Positions 1 through 6,935 of a DNA stretch of 64,000 bases are shown here, one piece after another; within the stretch, counting starts at the first letter, position 1, and every line of letters begins with the position of its first letter. The notes beneath the pieces were generated by a model. It was not told where the DNA came from, made no database searches, and saw only the letters and a program-made list of their open reading frames with translations. Both the position numbers and the translations under genes were made by a program. This DNA is from Jeongeupia wiesaeckerbachi (GTDB taxonomy: Bacteria > Pseudomonadota > Gammaproteobacteria > Burkholderiales > Chitinibacteraceae). The stretch spans positions 2,480,001-2,544,000 of the forward strand of contig NZ_CP136946.1 in assembly GCF_050916355.1 (NCBI RefSeq), written 5' to 3'.

Positions 1-1188
1 GATCGCCGGGCGGATGAAGTTCATCGCCTGCATGTCCTGGAACAGCTCGCCGAGCTTGTACGCCTCCTGCAGTTTGCCGACGGCAACCTGGCGCTCCTTG
101 TCGTCCTTGATGTTCATCGCCGCGATGAAGCGATCGGCGGCCTCCGGACTCTTGGTGCCCAAATACTGGGTGATGACCTTGAGCATAGCCTCGACCGGCG
201 TGAAACCTTGGGAGCGCAGCGTCTGCATACTGGTCTTCAGGTCTATGCCGGCGTTGGCGAAGTCCTTCAGGGTTTCCGGCGCGGTGAGCTTCTGTAGGAA
301 GTTGCGGAAGTTGTTGGCGGCCTCGTCGTTCGAGCCCGCGCCCTTGCGGGCAATCTGCAGCGCGGCGCCGATTTCGGCGACGGCTTCCTTGCCGGTAACG
401 CCCATCGCCTGGAACGACGGCGCAATCTGCGGCAGGAACTTGGCCATGTCGCGAATTTCGACCTGACCACGCTTGCCGGCGTAGGCCAGCATGTTCATCG
501 CGCCTTCGTAGCCGTCGGCGCCGATGTTGAGGTTGTCCTTCATGGCCAGCGCGACGGCGCCAAGGTCGTCCATGCTGGCGCGGGTGGCGGTGGCCGACTT
601 GGCCATCACCGGCGCGTATTTCTCCAGCTCCCTGGCGTTCTGGATGCCACCGGCAACAAGCACGCCCGTGCCGCGGGCGACTTCGGCTTGGGTCTGGTTC
701 CAGTCGAGCGCCGACTTGCGCATGGTCTTGCCGAGGCTGGCCTCTTCGGCCTTGCTGAATTCGCCGGTGATGGCGGTATCGCGCAGCTGATCCTGAAAGC
801 CGGCGGCCAGTTGCACCGACTTCAGCACCGGTGCGCCGAGCGCGACGGCGGTACCGACGGTTTCCATTGCCTCGCTACGCAACTCGCCCCGGGCCGACTT
901 GAGCGCCGCGCCGCGGGCAAGGCTGGCGGTCAGCCGTTCCTGCTTGGCGCGCAGTTGATCCAGCGTCTGGCCAAGCTGTTCGTACTGGCGGCGCAAGGCA
1001 CTGATGTTGCGTCCCGGGTGCGCCATCGCGCGGGCCATGACCTCACCCAGACGCGCGTGCTTCGCACTGACTTCGGTGGCGGCCTGCCCAAGTCGCAGCG
1101 TGGTGCTGCGCGCCGAGGCGAAGACCGACTGAAACGAGCCGGACAGCAAGGCACCGATCTTGATCCCGACCAGCACTTCATTGCTCAT
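1..1188 (-). CDS. Phage tail tape measure protein (N-terminal part)
   Basis: The minus strand is open from an ATG at 1188 to the window edge, so the C-terminus is missing. The product starts MSNEVLVGIKIGALLSGSFQ and continues with a long alanine-rich helical region typical of TP901-type tape measures, including segments such as SVQLAAGFQDQLRDTAITGE and a GADGYEGAMNMLAYAGKRGQ stretch. Tape measures set tail length and span the tail tube. The start has an AGGGGC-type ribosome site close upstream. It follows the tail assembly chaperone pair, the usual order in contractile-tailed Mu-like phages. Confidence 0.88.
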   Translation of the reverse strand, partial: MSNEVLVGIKIGALLSGSFQSVFASARSTTLRLGQAATEVSAKHARLGEVMARAMAHPGRNISALRRQYEQLGQTLDQLRAKQERLTASLARGAALKSARGELRSEAMETVGTAVALGAPVLKSVQLAAGFQDQLRDTAITGEFSKAEEASLGKTMRKSALDWNQTQAEVARGTGVLVAGGIQNARELEKYAPVMAKSATATRASMDDLGAVALAMKDNLNIGADGYEGAMNMLAYAGKRGQVEIRDMAKFLPQIAPSFQAMGVTGKEAVAEIGAALQIARKGAGSNDEAANNFRNFLQKLTAPETLKDFANAGIDLKTSMQTLRSQGFTPVEAMLKVITQYLGTKSPEAADRFIAAMNIKDDKERQVAVGKLQEAYKLGELFQDMQAMNFIRPAI

Positions 1189-1216
1189 GATTTCGCCCCT
1201 TTGCTATGCTGCAACC

Positions 1217-1477
1217 ATGTTTGAAAAAACGCTCACTTCCTCGGCGAAGACCATCTACTGGCTCACCATCGGCTGTGTTGCCGTCGGCTTGGGCTGGCTT
1301 TGCTTTGCGCACCTACCGTTCTGGTTCGCCCTGATCGTGCTGCCGTTTGCGCTGATGCTGGCTGCACTGGCCGGCGCGCCGCTGGCCGCGGGCGCCGGCC
1401 TGGTGGGTGGTGTAGTGATGGCTTCGGTGGTCTGGCTCAGCCGTAAAGCTGCCGCTGCTGCTCGTTCTCGCGCTTGA
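1217..1477 (+). CDS. Small membrane protein, antisense to the late operon
   Basis: An 86-residue product starting MFEKTLTSSAKTIYWLTIGC with two or three hydrophobic segments (about residues 12-30, 33-52 and 55-72) and a basic alanine-rich tail. It lies on the plus strand in the only gap between the tape measure and the tail chaperone frames, and its end overlaps the chaperone extension tail to tail by 41 bases. No clear ribosome site precedes the ATG. The transmembrane pattern suggests a real gene rather than a shadow, perhaps a lysogen-expressed moron. Function is unknown. Confidence 0.5.
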   Translation: MFEKTLTSSAKTIYWLTIGCVAVGLGWLCFAHLPFWFALIVLPFALMLAALAGAPLAAGAGLVGGVVMASVVWLSRKAAAAARSRA

Positions 1478-1652
1478 CCTTGCGCTCGGCCGCGCCGATC
1501 CAGAACCAGTAGTCGTCCATATCGAGCCCGTCGATTTCGGACGGCTGTATCCCAAGGATGTTGAGCAAGGCTTCGTCCAACGGCCGCAGTGCTTCTTCAG
1601 CCGCCCACCATGGCGCGAAAGGAGTCTTGCAGCGCCTTCGAGTCGGCCACAT
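1437..1652 (-). CDS. Tail assembly chaperone, frameshift extension frame
   Basis: This frame overlaps the end of the preceding chaperone gene and continues to a stop at 1437. The part beyond the upstream stop reads AAEEALRPLDEALLNILGIQ and ends in a basic, glutamine-rich tail (KRENEQQRQLYG). In phage tail operons the second chaperone frame is normally made only as a fusion, by ribosomal slippage near the end of the first frame, and acts during tape measure folding and tail assembly. The internal ATG at 1652 has no convincing ribosome site, which favours frameshift expression. Confidence 0.7.
   Translation of the reverse strand: MWPTRRRCKTPFAPWWAAEEALRPLDEALLNILGIQPSEIDGLDMDDYWFWIGAAERKVKRENEQQRQLYG
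1597..1612 (-). promoter_or_regulatory. Candidate programmed frameshift site of the tail chaperone
   Basis: On the minus strand the last codons of the first chaperone frame read ATG GTG GGC GGC TGA. The continuing frame is offset by +1, which equals -2. A -2 shift on the GTGGGCGG run gives TGG GCG GCT GAA and joins the extension frame. Phage Mu is known to use a -2 shift at the equivalent genes. The exact slip codon is inferred. Confidence 0.55.
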
Positions 1653-1839
1653 CGAGCTGATCGATATCTTCCAGCGTCAGCCCGGTGATCTGCGCGAACA
1701 GAAAGTCTTCTTGGTCGGCCTCGTCCTTGCTGTACTTACTCGCCGCCTTCATGTCGGCGCGCTTGGCACGGCGGATATTCAGCTTGTCGATGGTGACGCC
1801 GGCGGCGCTGGTGAACGGGTGCTTGAGTTGGAGTTCCAT
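1597..1839 (-). CDS. Tail assembly chaperone (Mu gp41 / P2 gpE-like)
   Basis: An 80-residue protein, MELQLKHPFTSAAGVTIDKL, ending in QDSFRAMVGG. The pattern of a short beta-rich start, a basic segment (NIRRAKRADMKAASKY) and an acidic helical half with ITGLTLEDIDQLD matches the family of phage tail assembly chaperones E/41/14. The ATG at 1839 follows AAGGA at a good distance, so the longer upstream open frame is not used. It lies between the tail tube terminator and the tape measure. The downstream frame is reached by programmed slippage. Confidence 0.82.
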   Translation of the reverse strand: MELQLKHPFTSAAGVTIDKLNIRRAKRADMKAASKYSKDEADQEDFLFAQITGLTLEDIDQLDVADSKALQDSFRAMVGG

Positions 1840-1936
1840 AACGAATCCTTCGCGTGGGTTGAACGGCTCAACGAGATGAGCAAGCGGGTACACGAAGGAT
1901 TGTCGACGCCCAACCGACTGCAGTCGGTTAAACGGC

Positions 1937-1970
1937 TTTAAAAACAAACGGCCCGCATTGCGCGGGCCGT
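1937..1970 (-). terminator. Rho-independent terminator after the tail tube gene
   Basis: A perfect 9-bp stem (ACGGCCCGC at 1948-1956 and GCGGGCCGT at 1962-1970) with a 5-base loop. Read on the minus strand it is followed by TTTGTTTTT. It separates the sheath/tube genes from the chaperone and tape measure genes. Confidence 0.85.
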
Positions 1971-1994
1971 TGTCATGGGTGAAATGGTGCGGAA

Positions 1995-2519
1995 CTAGCC
2001 GCCGATATTGCGCCGGTAGTCGGCAAGCATGTCCTCGCCACCGACGCGGAAGATGTTCGCCATGTAGTCCAGTTCGAGCACGTCCTCACCGTCGATCACC
2101 TGCTTGATGTAGGTGGCCGAGAATGCCGACGCAAACTCGGCGTTGTCGTGCTGCTTGAAGGTGCCAAGCGGGTTCTTCTTGAACATCACGGTGAGGTAGG
2201 TCACCAAGCTGACTTCCTGCAACCGGCCTTGCGCACCGTAGGTCTCGATGTTCGAGCGGCACTGCAGCTGCACCGCCTTGAACGGGTTGGCGGCGAGCTT
2301 GGCCACGTCCTTGTACAGCGAGTTCCACTTGATCTCGCCTTCCAGTTTGTCGAAACCCGACGGCAGCTCAATCTTGCCGACCATCCCCAGCGCCTTGTGC
2401 TCGGCCATAATGGCGGCGACATCGGGCAGCTTGATCTCCTCGGCACGGCCGATCAGCGAGTTACCGTTGGCGTAGATATTGGCATTGGTGATGCGGTTGA
2501 TTTGAATCTGGCCGGCCAT
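1995..2519 (-). CDS. Phage major tail tube protein (P2 FII / Mu tube-like)
   Basis: A 174-residue protein starting MAGQIQINRITNANIYANGN. Its size, position directly after the sheath gene and segments such as GKIELPSGFDKLEGEIKWNS and ADYRRNIGG fit the contractile-tail tube family that polymerises as the inner tube. The ATG at 2519 follows GGAG with a suitable gap. A strong terminator lies directly downstream. Confidence 0.9.
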   Translation of the reverse strand: MAGQIQINRITNANIYANGNSLIGRAEEIKLPDVAAIMAEHKALGMVGKIELPSGFDKLEGEIKWNSLYKDVAKLAANPFKAVQLQCRSNIETYGAQGRLQEVSLVTYLTVMFKKNPLGTFKQHDNAEFASAFSATYIKQVIDGEDVLELDYMANIFRVGGEDMLADYRRNIGG

Positions 2520-2521
2520 GG

Positions 2522-3952
2522 TCAGTTACTCCCCTTCAGCGTCAGCAGGTATTCCGAGGTGATCTCGGTCTCGTAGGTGGTGCGCTCATTCGGCGGCGGC
2601 ACCGTGTACTTGTAGCTGATCAGCAGATGGCCGTTGGCGAGTTCGGTTTCCTCGTTGCGAGCCGGATCGAACCACGCCTTGAACCCCAGCAGTGCACCGA
2701 CCCCGATCCGGTCCCGACCATAACCGTTGGCCGACTCCAGCAGCGAGTCGATCAATGCCTGGTTCATCGGCATATCGATGTACTGCAGGCTGAAGTAGCG
2801 GATCGATTCGTTGATCACGTCGCCGGTACGGCGCACGTTCTCGAAATTGCGCATATGCGTCACGGTCGGCCACGCCGCGGTGCGGTTGCCCCACAGCCGG
2901 TAGCCCGAGCCGAAGCTTGAGAACACCGTGGTGATGCCGACCTCGTTGAGCAGGTTCACCTCGGATTGCGGGTCGTCGATCATCGCCGAGAGCTGGCGCT
3001 CGACGCCGATCACGCCGGCCAGCTCTTGGTTCGAGTGCGACCACCAATAGCCCTTATCCAGGTCAACCTTGGCGCGCAGGCCGGCGGCGCGCGCCGACAG
3101 CGGCTCCAGGCGTTCGGCGTTGAGCACCGGGTCGTAGACCTTCACGTGCGGATAGCACAGGCGAACCCGATCGCTGGAGGTATTGAAGTTGATCGTTCCC
3201 TGCGGCCCGCGGCCGGCGATCGCTTGGGCAAAGGTCGTGCCGATCGGCGCATCGATGTAGGCAATCGCACCGAGTTGGTCGGCCATCGCGATCAGCTCGG
3301 TCGCTACCGAGTTCTGCGTGCAGAACGCCGGTGAGATCAGAATCTTGGCGAAGAAGCCGAACTGGTTGTACGTGTCCTTCAACGCCTTCAGGCCGGTGCG
3401 CACGCCTGCAGCATTGACCGCGCCGATGATGTCGGCCGGCGTGACCTTGGTCGGGTCGGCGAAGTCGTAGCCGGCCTTGCCGCCGCCACTGGCTGCGATC
3501 GCACCGCTCTTGAGCCGGACCAGTTCACCGGACAGCGGATCGACGGTGTAGTCGGTGCCGGCGATGTAGGTCACCGCACCGTCATTGCTTTTGAACACCA
3601 GATTGACGATCGCACCGTGCGCCAGTTTCGCGCGGTCAGTCGACGCATCGAAGGTGACCGCCTCGCTGGCCACGGCCGTTTTGTGGATCGCCGGGTCGAG
3701 CACGTTGACGATGATGACCGTGCCGGCGCCGTGGTCGTAGATCGCATCCAGCGCCTGTGGAATGGTGAAGCCCGGCAGCTGCGTGCCGAACTGGGCCGCG
3801 TCTTTCTCCGACAGGCTCAGGATCGTCTGGTTGACCGGGCCCATCGGTGCAGTGCCGATCAGCGCGATCACGGCGGACTTTGCCGTCTGGACCTTGCGCT
3901 TGCCGCGCTCGACCTCGGTCGTTTCCACACCATGCAAATAGTTTGCAGCCAT
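2522..3952 (-). CDS. Contractile tail sheath protein
   Basis: About 476 residues. The start MAANYLHGVETTEVERGKRK followed by VQTAKSAVIALIGTAPMGP is the characteristic sheath N-terminus, and the C-terminal part carries the conserved YFSLQYIDMPMNQALIDSLL region. Sheath subunits wrap the tail tube and contract during injection. An in-frame ATG at 3958 overlaps the upstream stop, but the GGAGG motif is only one base from it and seven bases from the ATG at 3952, so the latter is preferred. Confidence 0.95.
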   Translation of the reverse strand: MAANYLHGVETTEVERGKRKVQTAKSAVIALIGTAPMGPVNQTILSLSEKDAAQFGTQLPGFTIPQALDAIYDHGAGTVIIVNVLDPAIHKTAVASEAVTFDASTDRAKLAHGAIVNLVFKSNDGAVTYIAGTDYTVDPLSGELVRLKSGAIAASGGGKAGYDFADPTKVTPADIIGAVNAAGVRTGLKALKDTYNQFGFFAKILISPAFCTQNSVATELIAMADQLGAIAYIDAPIGTTFAQAIAGRGPQGTINFNTSSDRVRLCYPHVKVYDPVLNAERLEPLSARAAGLRAKVDLDKGYWWSHSNQELAGVIGVERQLSAMIDDPQSEVNLLNEVGITTVFSSFGSGYRLWGNRTAAWPTVTHMRNFENVRRTGDVINESIRYFSLQYIDMPMNQALIDSLLESANGYGRDRIGVGALLGFKAWFDPARNEETELANGHLLISYKYTVPPPNERTTYETEITSEYLLTLKGSN

Positions 3953-3954
3953 GC

Positions 3955-4179
3955 TCATGCCTCCTTGGCGGATTCGTCCGCGCTAACAGCCGGGCGTGCC
4001 GACACCTTGGTGGTTTTGGCCGGTGCCGGTGCGAGGTAGCCCAAGGCCAGCAGCGTCTTGGTGTATTCGTGTTCGGCCGGCAGTTCGACTTCGGCGCCGG
4101 TGTGCAGCATGACTTCGCGCGGCTCGTCGCCGTCCTGCAGCGTCACGCCGCTGGTGGGGCCGCTATAGAGATACTTCAT
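3955..4179 (-). CDS. Small phage protein before the sheath (DUF2635-like position)
   Basis: A 74-residue protein, MKYLYSGPTSGVTLQDGDEP, ending in a Lys/Ala-rich tail. Its stop overlaps the distal sheath ATG (ATGA), and its own ATG overlaps the stop of the gp37-like gene, so all are translationally linked. Mu-like phages carry a short DUF2635 protein (Mu gp38) here. The size, position and HTGAEVELPAEHEYTKTLLA layout agree, but similarity is too weak to be sure. Confidence 0.75.
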   Translation of the reverse strand: MKYLYSGPTSGVTLQDGDEPREVMLHTGAEVELPAEHEYTKTLLALGYLAPAPAKTTKVSARPAVSADESAKEA

Positions 4180-4640
4180 GGGGTTTCCTCATAGGTCACG
4201 GTGGTCAGAACAGGCAGGTTGTCCGGCTCGACATCCTCGACCTGCATCGCTTCGGTACTGAAATCCACGGCGTATTGCCAAATGCCGCCGACTTGCCCGA
4301 GGAATTTCTCGGATACCGCCTTGGTCTTGCGGCAGTCCGGCGGCCGAAAACCGATCAGTGCCGCACGCACGACATCGAGCACGTCGACGGCGCCACCGCG
4401 GCCATTGAGCTGCCGCAGCATCACCGTGATCGACAGCTTCAGCGTCCGGGGCTGGGCGATGCAGCCGACATCGACCGTCTCGGCGAAGTTGCTGCCCGGG
4501 TAGCTCACCAGGAGCGCACCAACTGCGTGATTCACGCGGTACTCGGCCGGCCGTTCGGGGAAATACTCGACGGCCAATTGCGGCAACCTGGCCTGCAGGC
4601 GAACGACGACGGACTCCAGAATTTGCAGGGTCGTGGCCAT
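4176..4640 (-). CDS. Mu gp37-like tail protein
   Basis: 154 residues, MATTLQILESVVVRLQARLP. Order (gp36, gp37, small protein, sheath), length and segments such as LKLSITVMLRQLNG and DVVRAALIGFRPPDCRK match the Mu gp37 family, a structural protein linked to tail completion at the head-tail junction. It overlaps both neighbours by a few bases. The specific role is inferred from position. Confidence 0.82.
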   Translation of the reverse strand: MATTLQILESVVVRLQARLPQLAVEYFPERPAEYRVNHAVGALLVSYPGSNFAETVDVGCIAQPRTLKLSITVMLRQLNGRGGAVDVLDVVRAALIGFRPPDCRKTKAVSEKFLGQVGGIWQYAVDFSTEAMQVEDVEPDNLPVLTTVTYEETP

Positions 4641-5089
4641 CAGTACCGATCCAGTAAATCGGCAGAAAACCGGCGTGGCCGGGTGCGAGCCTTCATTTCG
4701 CCCGGCTCCGGCGTGGCCTCGCCAGTCGGCGCGCCGATGGTCAGCTTGTTGTCACGGATCGCCTCGAGCATCTGCAGCGCCGATTTGTAGGTTCGCGTCA
4801 CTGCATCCGGCAGATCGTTGCCTTCCGGCCGCCGTGCATACAGCCAATGGCGGGCCAGATTGACGGTGATGTCCTTCACCACGGTCGGCACCGGCTCCAG
4901 CGGCAGCAGGTAACGGCCGCGCAGGTAGGCGTCGACGAGTTCCTCGGCCTGACGAACAGCCTCGTCGACCACCGCCTGATTCAGTACCGGCGCCGGTGCG
5001 TTGAAGTCGGTCGCACTGTCGTTGGTCAACTGAATCAGTGTGGCCATCGGGATGGCCAGTTGCAGGTCTGCCAGGGTGCAGTAGCGCAT
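4640..5089 (-). CDS. DUF1320 protein (Mu gp36-like)
   Basis: 149 residues, MRYCTLADLQLAIPMATLIQ. The N-terminal YCTLADLQ motif, the helical DEAVRQAEELVDAYLRGRYL segment and the conserved LARHWLYARRP region are typical of DUF1320, the Mu gp36 family, thought to join head and tail. It shares one base with the following gp37-like gene and lies seven bases after the Acb2-like gene. Confidence 0.9.
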   Translation of the reverse strand: MRYCTLADLQLAIPMATLIQLTNDSATDFNAPAPVLNQAVVDEAVRQAEELVDAYLRGRYLLPLEPVPTVVKDITVNLARHWLYARRPEGNDLPDAVTRTYKSALQMLEAIRDNKLTIGAPTGEATPEPGEMKARTRPRRFSADLLDRY

Positions 5090-5096
5090 GATCGGC

Positions 5097-5402
5097 TCAG
5101 AAGCTCGTCGGCCGGGCGACTGCCCGCGTCAGCGCCATGAAGCCTTGCTGCAGGTGGTCCTGGCCAATGTTCAGCCAGCGGTCGACTTCAAAGGCATCGG
5201 GCGACAGCGCAACCAGCACGAAATCATCGGCAGCAGGCGCTTCTTCCTGCACATCATCGGTGGCGAATACCGGCAAGCCGGCACGCAGCGTTTCGACCAA
5301 CGCGCCAACCTCGGCAGACTTGGCCTTGATTTCGTTCATCAAGGCGATCTCTTCCTCGGTCAAATCGCGATAGCCGGTAATGCGCTGGTGCTGGTTGTCC
5401 AT
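5097..5402 (-). CDS. acb2: Acb2-like anti-CBASS cyclic oligonucleotide sponge
   Basis: 101 residues, starting MDNQHQRITGYRDLTEEEIA and ending RWLNIGQDHLQQGFMALTRA plus VARPTSF. This start and end match the Acb2/Tad1 hairpin family (DUF7681). Acb2 of Pseudomonas B3-like transposable phages forms hexamers that bind cyclic di- and trinucleotides, so CBASS effectors are not activated. Tyr11 and Lys26, which as I recall are needed for ligand binding in Acb2, fall at the same positions here. It is expressed within the structural operon between the cement protein and gp36, near the capsid gene as in those Pseudomonas phages. An acidic linker of about 25 residues separates the two helical parts. Activity is inferred. 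Confidence 0.85.
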   Translation of the reverse strand: MDNQHQRITGYRDLTEEEIALMNEIKAKSAEVGALVETLRAGLPVFATDDVQEEAPAADDFVLVALSPDAFEVDRWLNIGQDHLQQGFMALTRAVARPTSF

Positions 5403-5404
5403 GC

Positions 5405-5737
5405 TCAGATACCCCGCACGATACGGATCACGTCGCCCGCCGCAGCGGCAGCGTCCCAGGCGAAGCCGTTGCCGACGCCGGCGGCCTTGGTGATGGCCTT
5501 GCCGGCGGCGTCGGATTGCACCTCGGCGCCGGCCGCGATCGCGGCACCGGCTTCGACCAGGATCACGCCGAGCACATTGGATGGCGCCATGTTGCCGGCA
5601 CCGGTATCAACCTCGACGACGCCGAGCGCCTTGGTGCCGGCGGCGCAGATACCACCGTCAAAGCCGACGAAGCGGCGTTGGGTCAGGTCGGTCAGTGCCA
5701 AGACCGACGTCGTCAGCGTTACGTGTTGTGGCTTCAT
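5405..5737 (-). CDS. Capsid cement/decoration protein (DUF2190-like)
   Basis: 110 residues, MKPQHVTLTTSVLALTDLTQ, rich in Ala, Gly and Val. Segments such as ALGVVEVDTGAG and AGAEVQSDAAGKAITKA match DUF2190 decoration proteins, which bind the outside of HK97-fold shells. It overlaps the preceding gene by four bases and lies two genes after the capsid gene. Confidence 0.82.
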   Translation of the reverse strand: MKPQHVTLTTSVLALTDLTQRRFVGFDGGICAAGTKALGVVEVDTGAGNMAPSNVLGVILVEAGAAIAAGAEVQSDAAGKAITKAAGVGNGFAWDAAAAAGDVIRIVRGI

Positions 5738-5970
5738 TGCTGGCCATCCTTCTTGTCAGCGGTATCCGTTGCGGCTTTGTCGCCGTCGGAGTCCTTGGTC
5801 TTGGTCGTCACCTTGGCTTCCACCGGAACCTTGGCCGGTTCGATCCATTGCGCCAGCGGCTTGGCCTCGTCGTCGGCCAGCTCGATCAGCTCGCCCTCGG
5901 GATACAGCGCATCGCCGTGCTTGATGGCCATGCCTTTGACGACGTACAGCGTCTTCTTGATCTCACTCAT
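5734..5970 (-). CDS. Small phage head-region protein
   Basis: 78 residues from the ATG at 5970, preceded by AGGGG. The N-terminal half (VVKGMAIKHGDALYPEGELI) resembles the short head-associated proteins found after the capsid gene in Mu-like phages, and the C-terminal half is a low-complexity Lys/Asp/Thr tail (KDSDGDKAATDTADKKDGQQ). The overlap with the cement gene suggests coupled translation. The exact role is unknown. Confidence 0.7.
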   Translation of the reverse strand: MSEIKKTLYVVKGMAIKHGDALYPEGELIELADDEAKPLAQWIEPAKVPVEAKVTTKTKDSDGDKAATDTADKKDGQQ

Positions 5971-5980
5971 CACCGACCCC

Positions 5981-6907
5981 TCAGTTCACGTCGGCGATCA
6001 GGTAGCCGGCATCGGCACCGACGACGACGACCTTGTAGACGTCGGTGTGGCGCACGTACTGAACCTTGTTGCCTTCGGCGTTGTACTTGTCGGTTTCCGG
6101 CATGCCCTTCTTGCGCAGGGTGTAGCCGAAGGACGGGATGTCGTGGTCGGCCGACTCACCGGCGCCGGGCTTGGCCACGTAGGCAAGGATCACGTTGTCG
6201 CCCCAGATGTCGCCGGTCGCGCCGTTGCCGTCGGCGGCCAGCGCTTCGCCAATGTGGATGTGCTCGACACCCCAGATCGCCTTCAGGTGTTCCAGCGTGA
6301 TCAGCTTGCGTTCCTGGGTGCCCAGTGCGGCGGCGAGCTTCGGGTGGAACTTGAGCGAGGCATACGCGGCGGCACCCATGGCGACCGTGTTCGGCCGCAT
6401 GCCGGTGCGCTGGCGCACGACCTCCTTGCCGTCCTCGATGTCCTTGATCGGATCACCGCCGCCATTCACCCACTTGGCCGCGCCGGCCAGCGTGACCTTG
6501 GCACCGGCGAGATAGGTGTTCGAGTTCTGCGCCAACCGCGCAGCGGCCACTTCGCGGCCGAGGTCGATCGCATCCTTGACGCGCTTCGCTGCCTTGGCTT
6601 CTTCGTTGAACATCGATTCGGCCTGCTCGCGGTAGTCCACCGGGTACGAGAGGTCGTGTTCGCGCAGCACCACATCGAGCGTATCCGGGTCGTCGGCCGT
6701 CATCACATTGGACTTGCCGCGAATCGCGCGCTCGGTTTCCCACAGACGGAAGGCTTCTTTGCCGAACCGCGGAATGATGCCGGCTTCCTTTTCCATCTCG
6801 GCGACCGGGAACAGGCCCTCGCCGATGTACTGGGCGTTGCGGTAGCCGCGCGCCAGGCTGGTCAATACCGGGTCGACGACCCGGAGCTTGCTAAGACGAT
6901 CTGCCAT
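5981..6907 (-). CDS. Major capsid protein
   Basis: 308 residues, MADRLSKLRVVDPVLTSLAR. It follows the protease/scaffold gene and precedes small decoration genes. Segments such as YRNAQYIGEGLFPVAEMEKE and HDIPSFGYTLRKKGMPETDK are typical of the B3/BcepMu-type capsid group with an HK97-like fold. The ATG at 6907 has AGGA at the right distance, so the GTG one codon upstream is unlikely to be the start. Confidence 0.92.
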   Translation of the reverse strand: MADRLSKLRVVDPVLTSLARGYRNAQYIGEGLFPVAEMEKEAGIIPRFGKEAFRLWETERAIRGKSNVMTADDPDTLDVVLREHDLSYPVDYREQAESMFNEEAKAAKRVKDAIDLGREVAAARLAQNSNTYLAGAKVTLAGAAKWVNGGGDPIKDIEDGKEVVRQRTGMRPNTVAMGAAAYASLKFHPKLAAALGTQERKLITLEHLKAIWGVEHIHIGEALAADGNGATGDIWGDNVILAYVAKPGAGESADHDIPSFGYTLRKKGMPETDKYNAEGNKVQYVRHTDVYKVVVVGADAGYLIADVN

Positions 6908-6935
6908 CACGTTTTCCTTGTTGAGTCAGCAGGGG

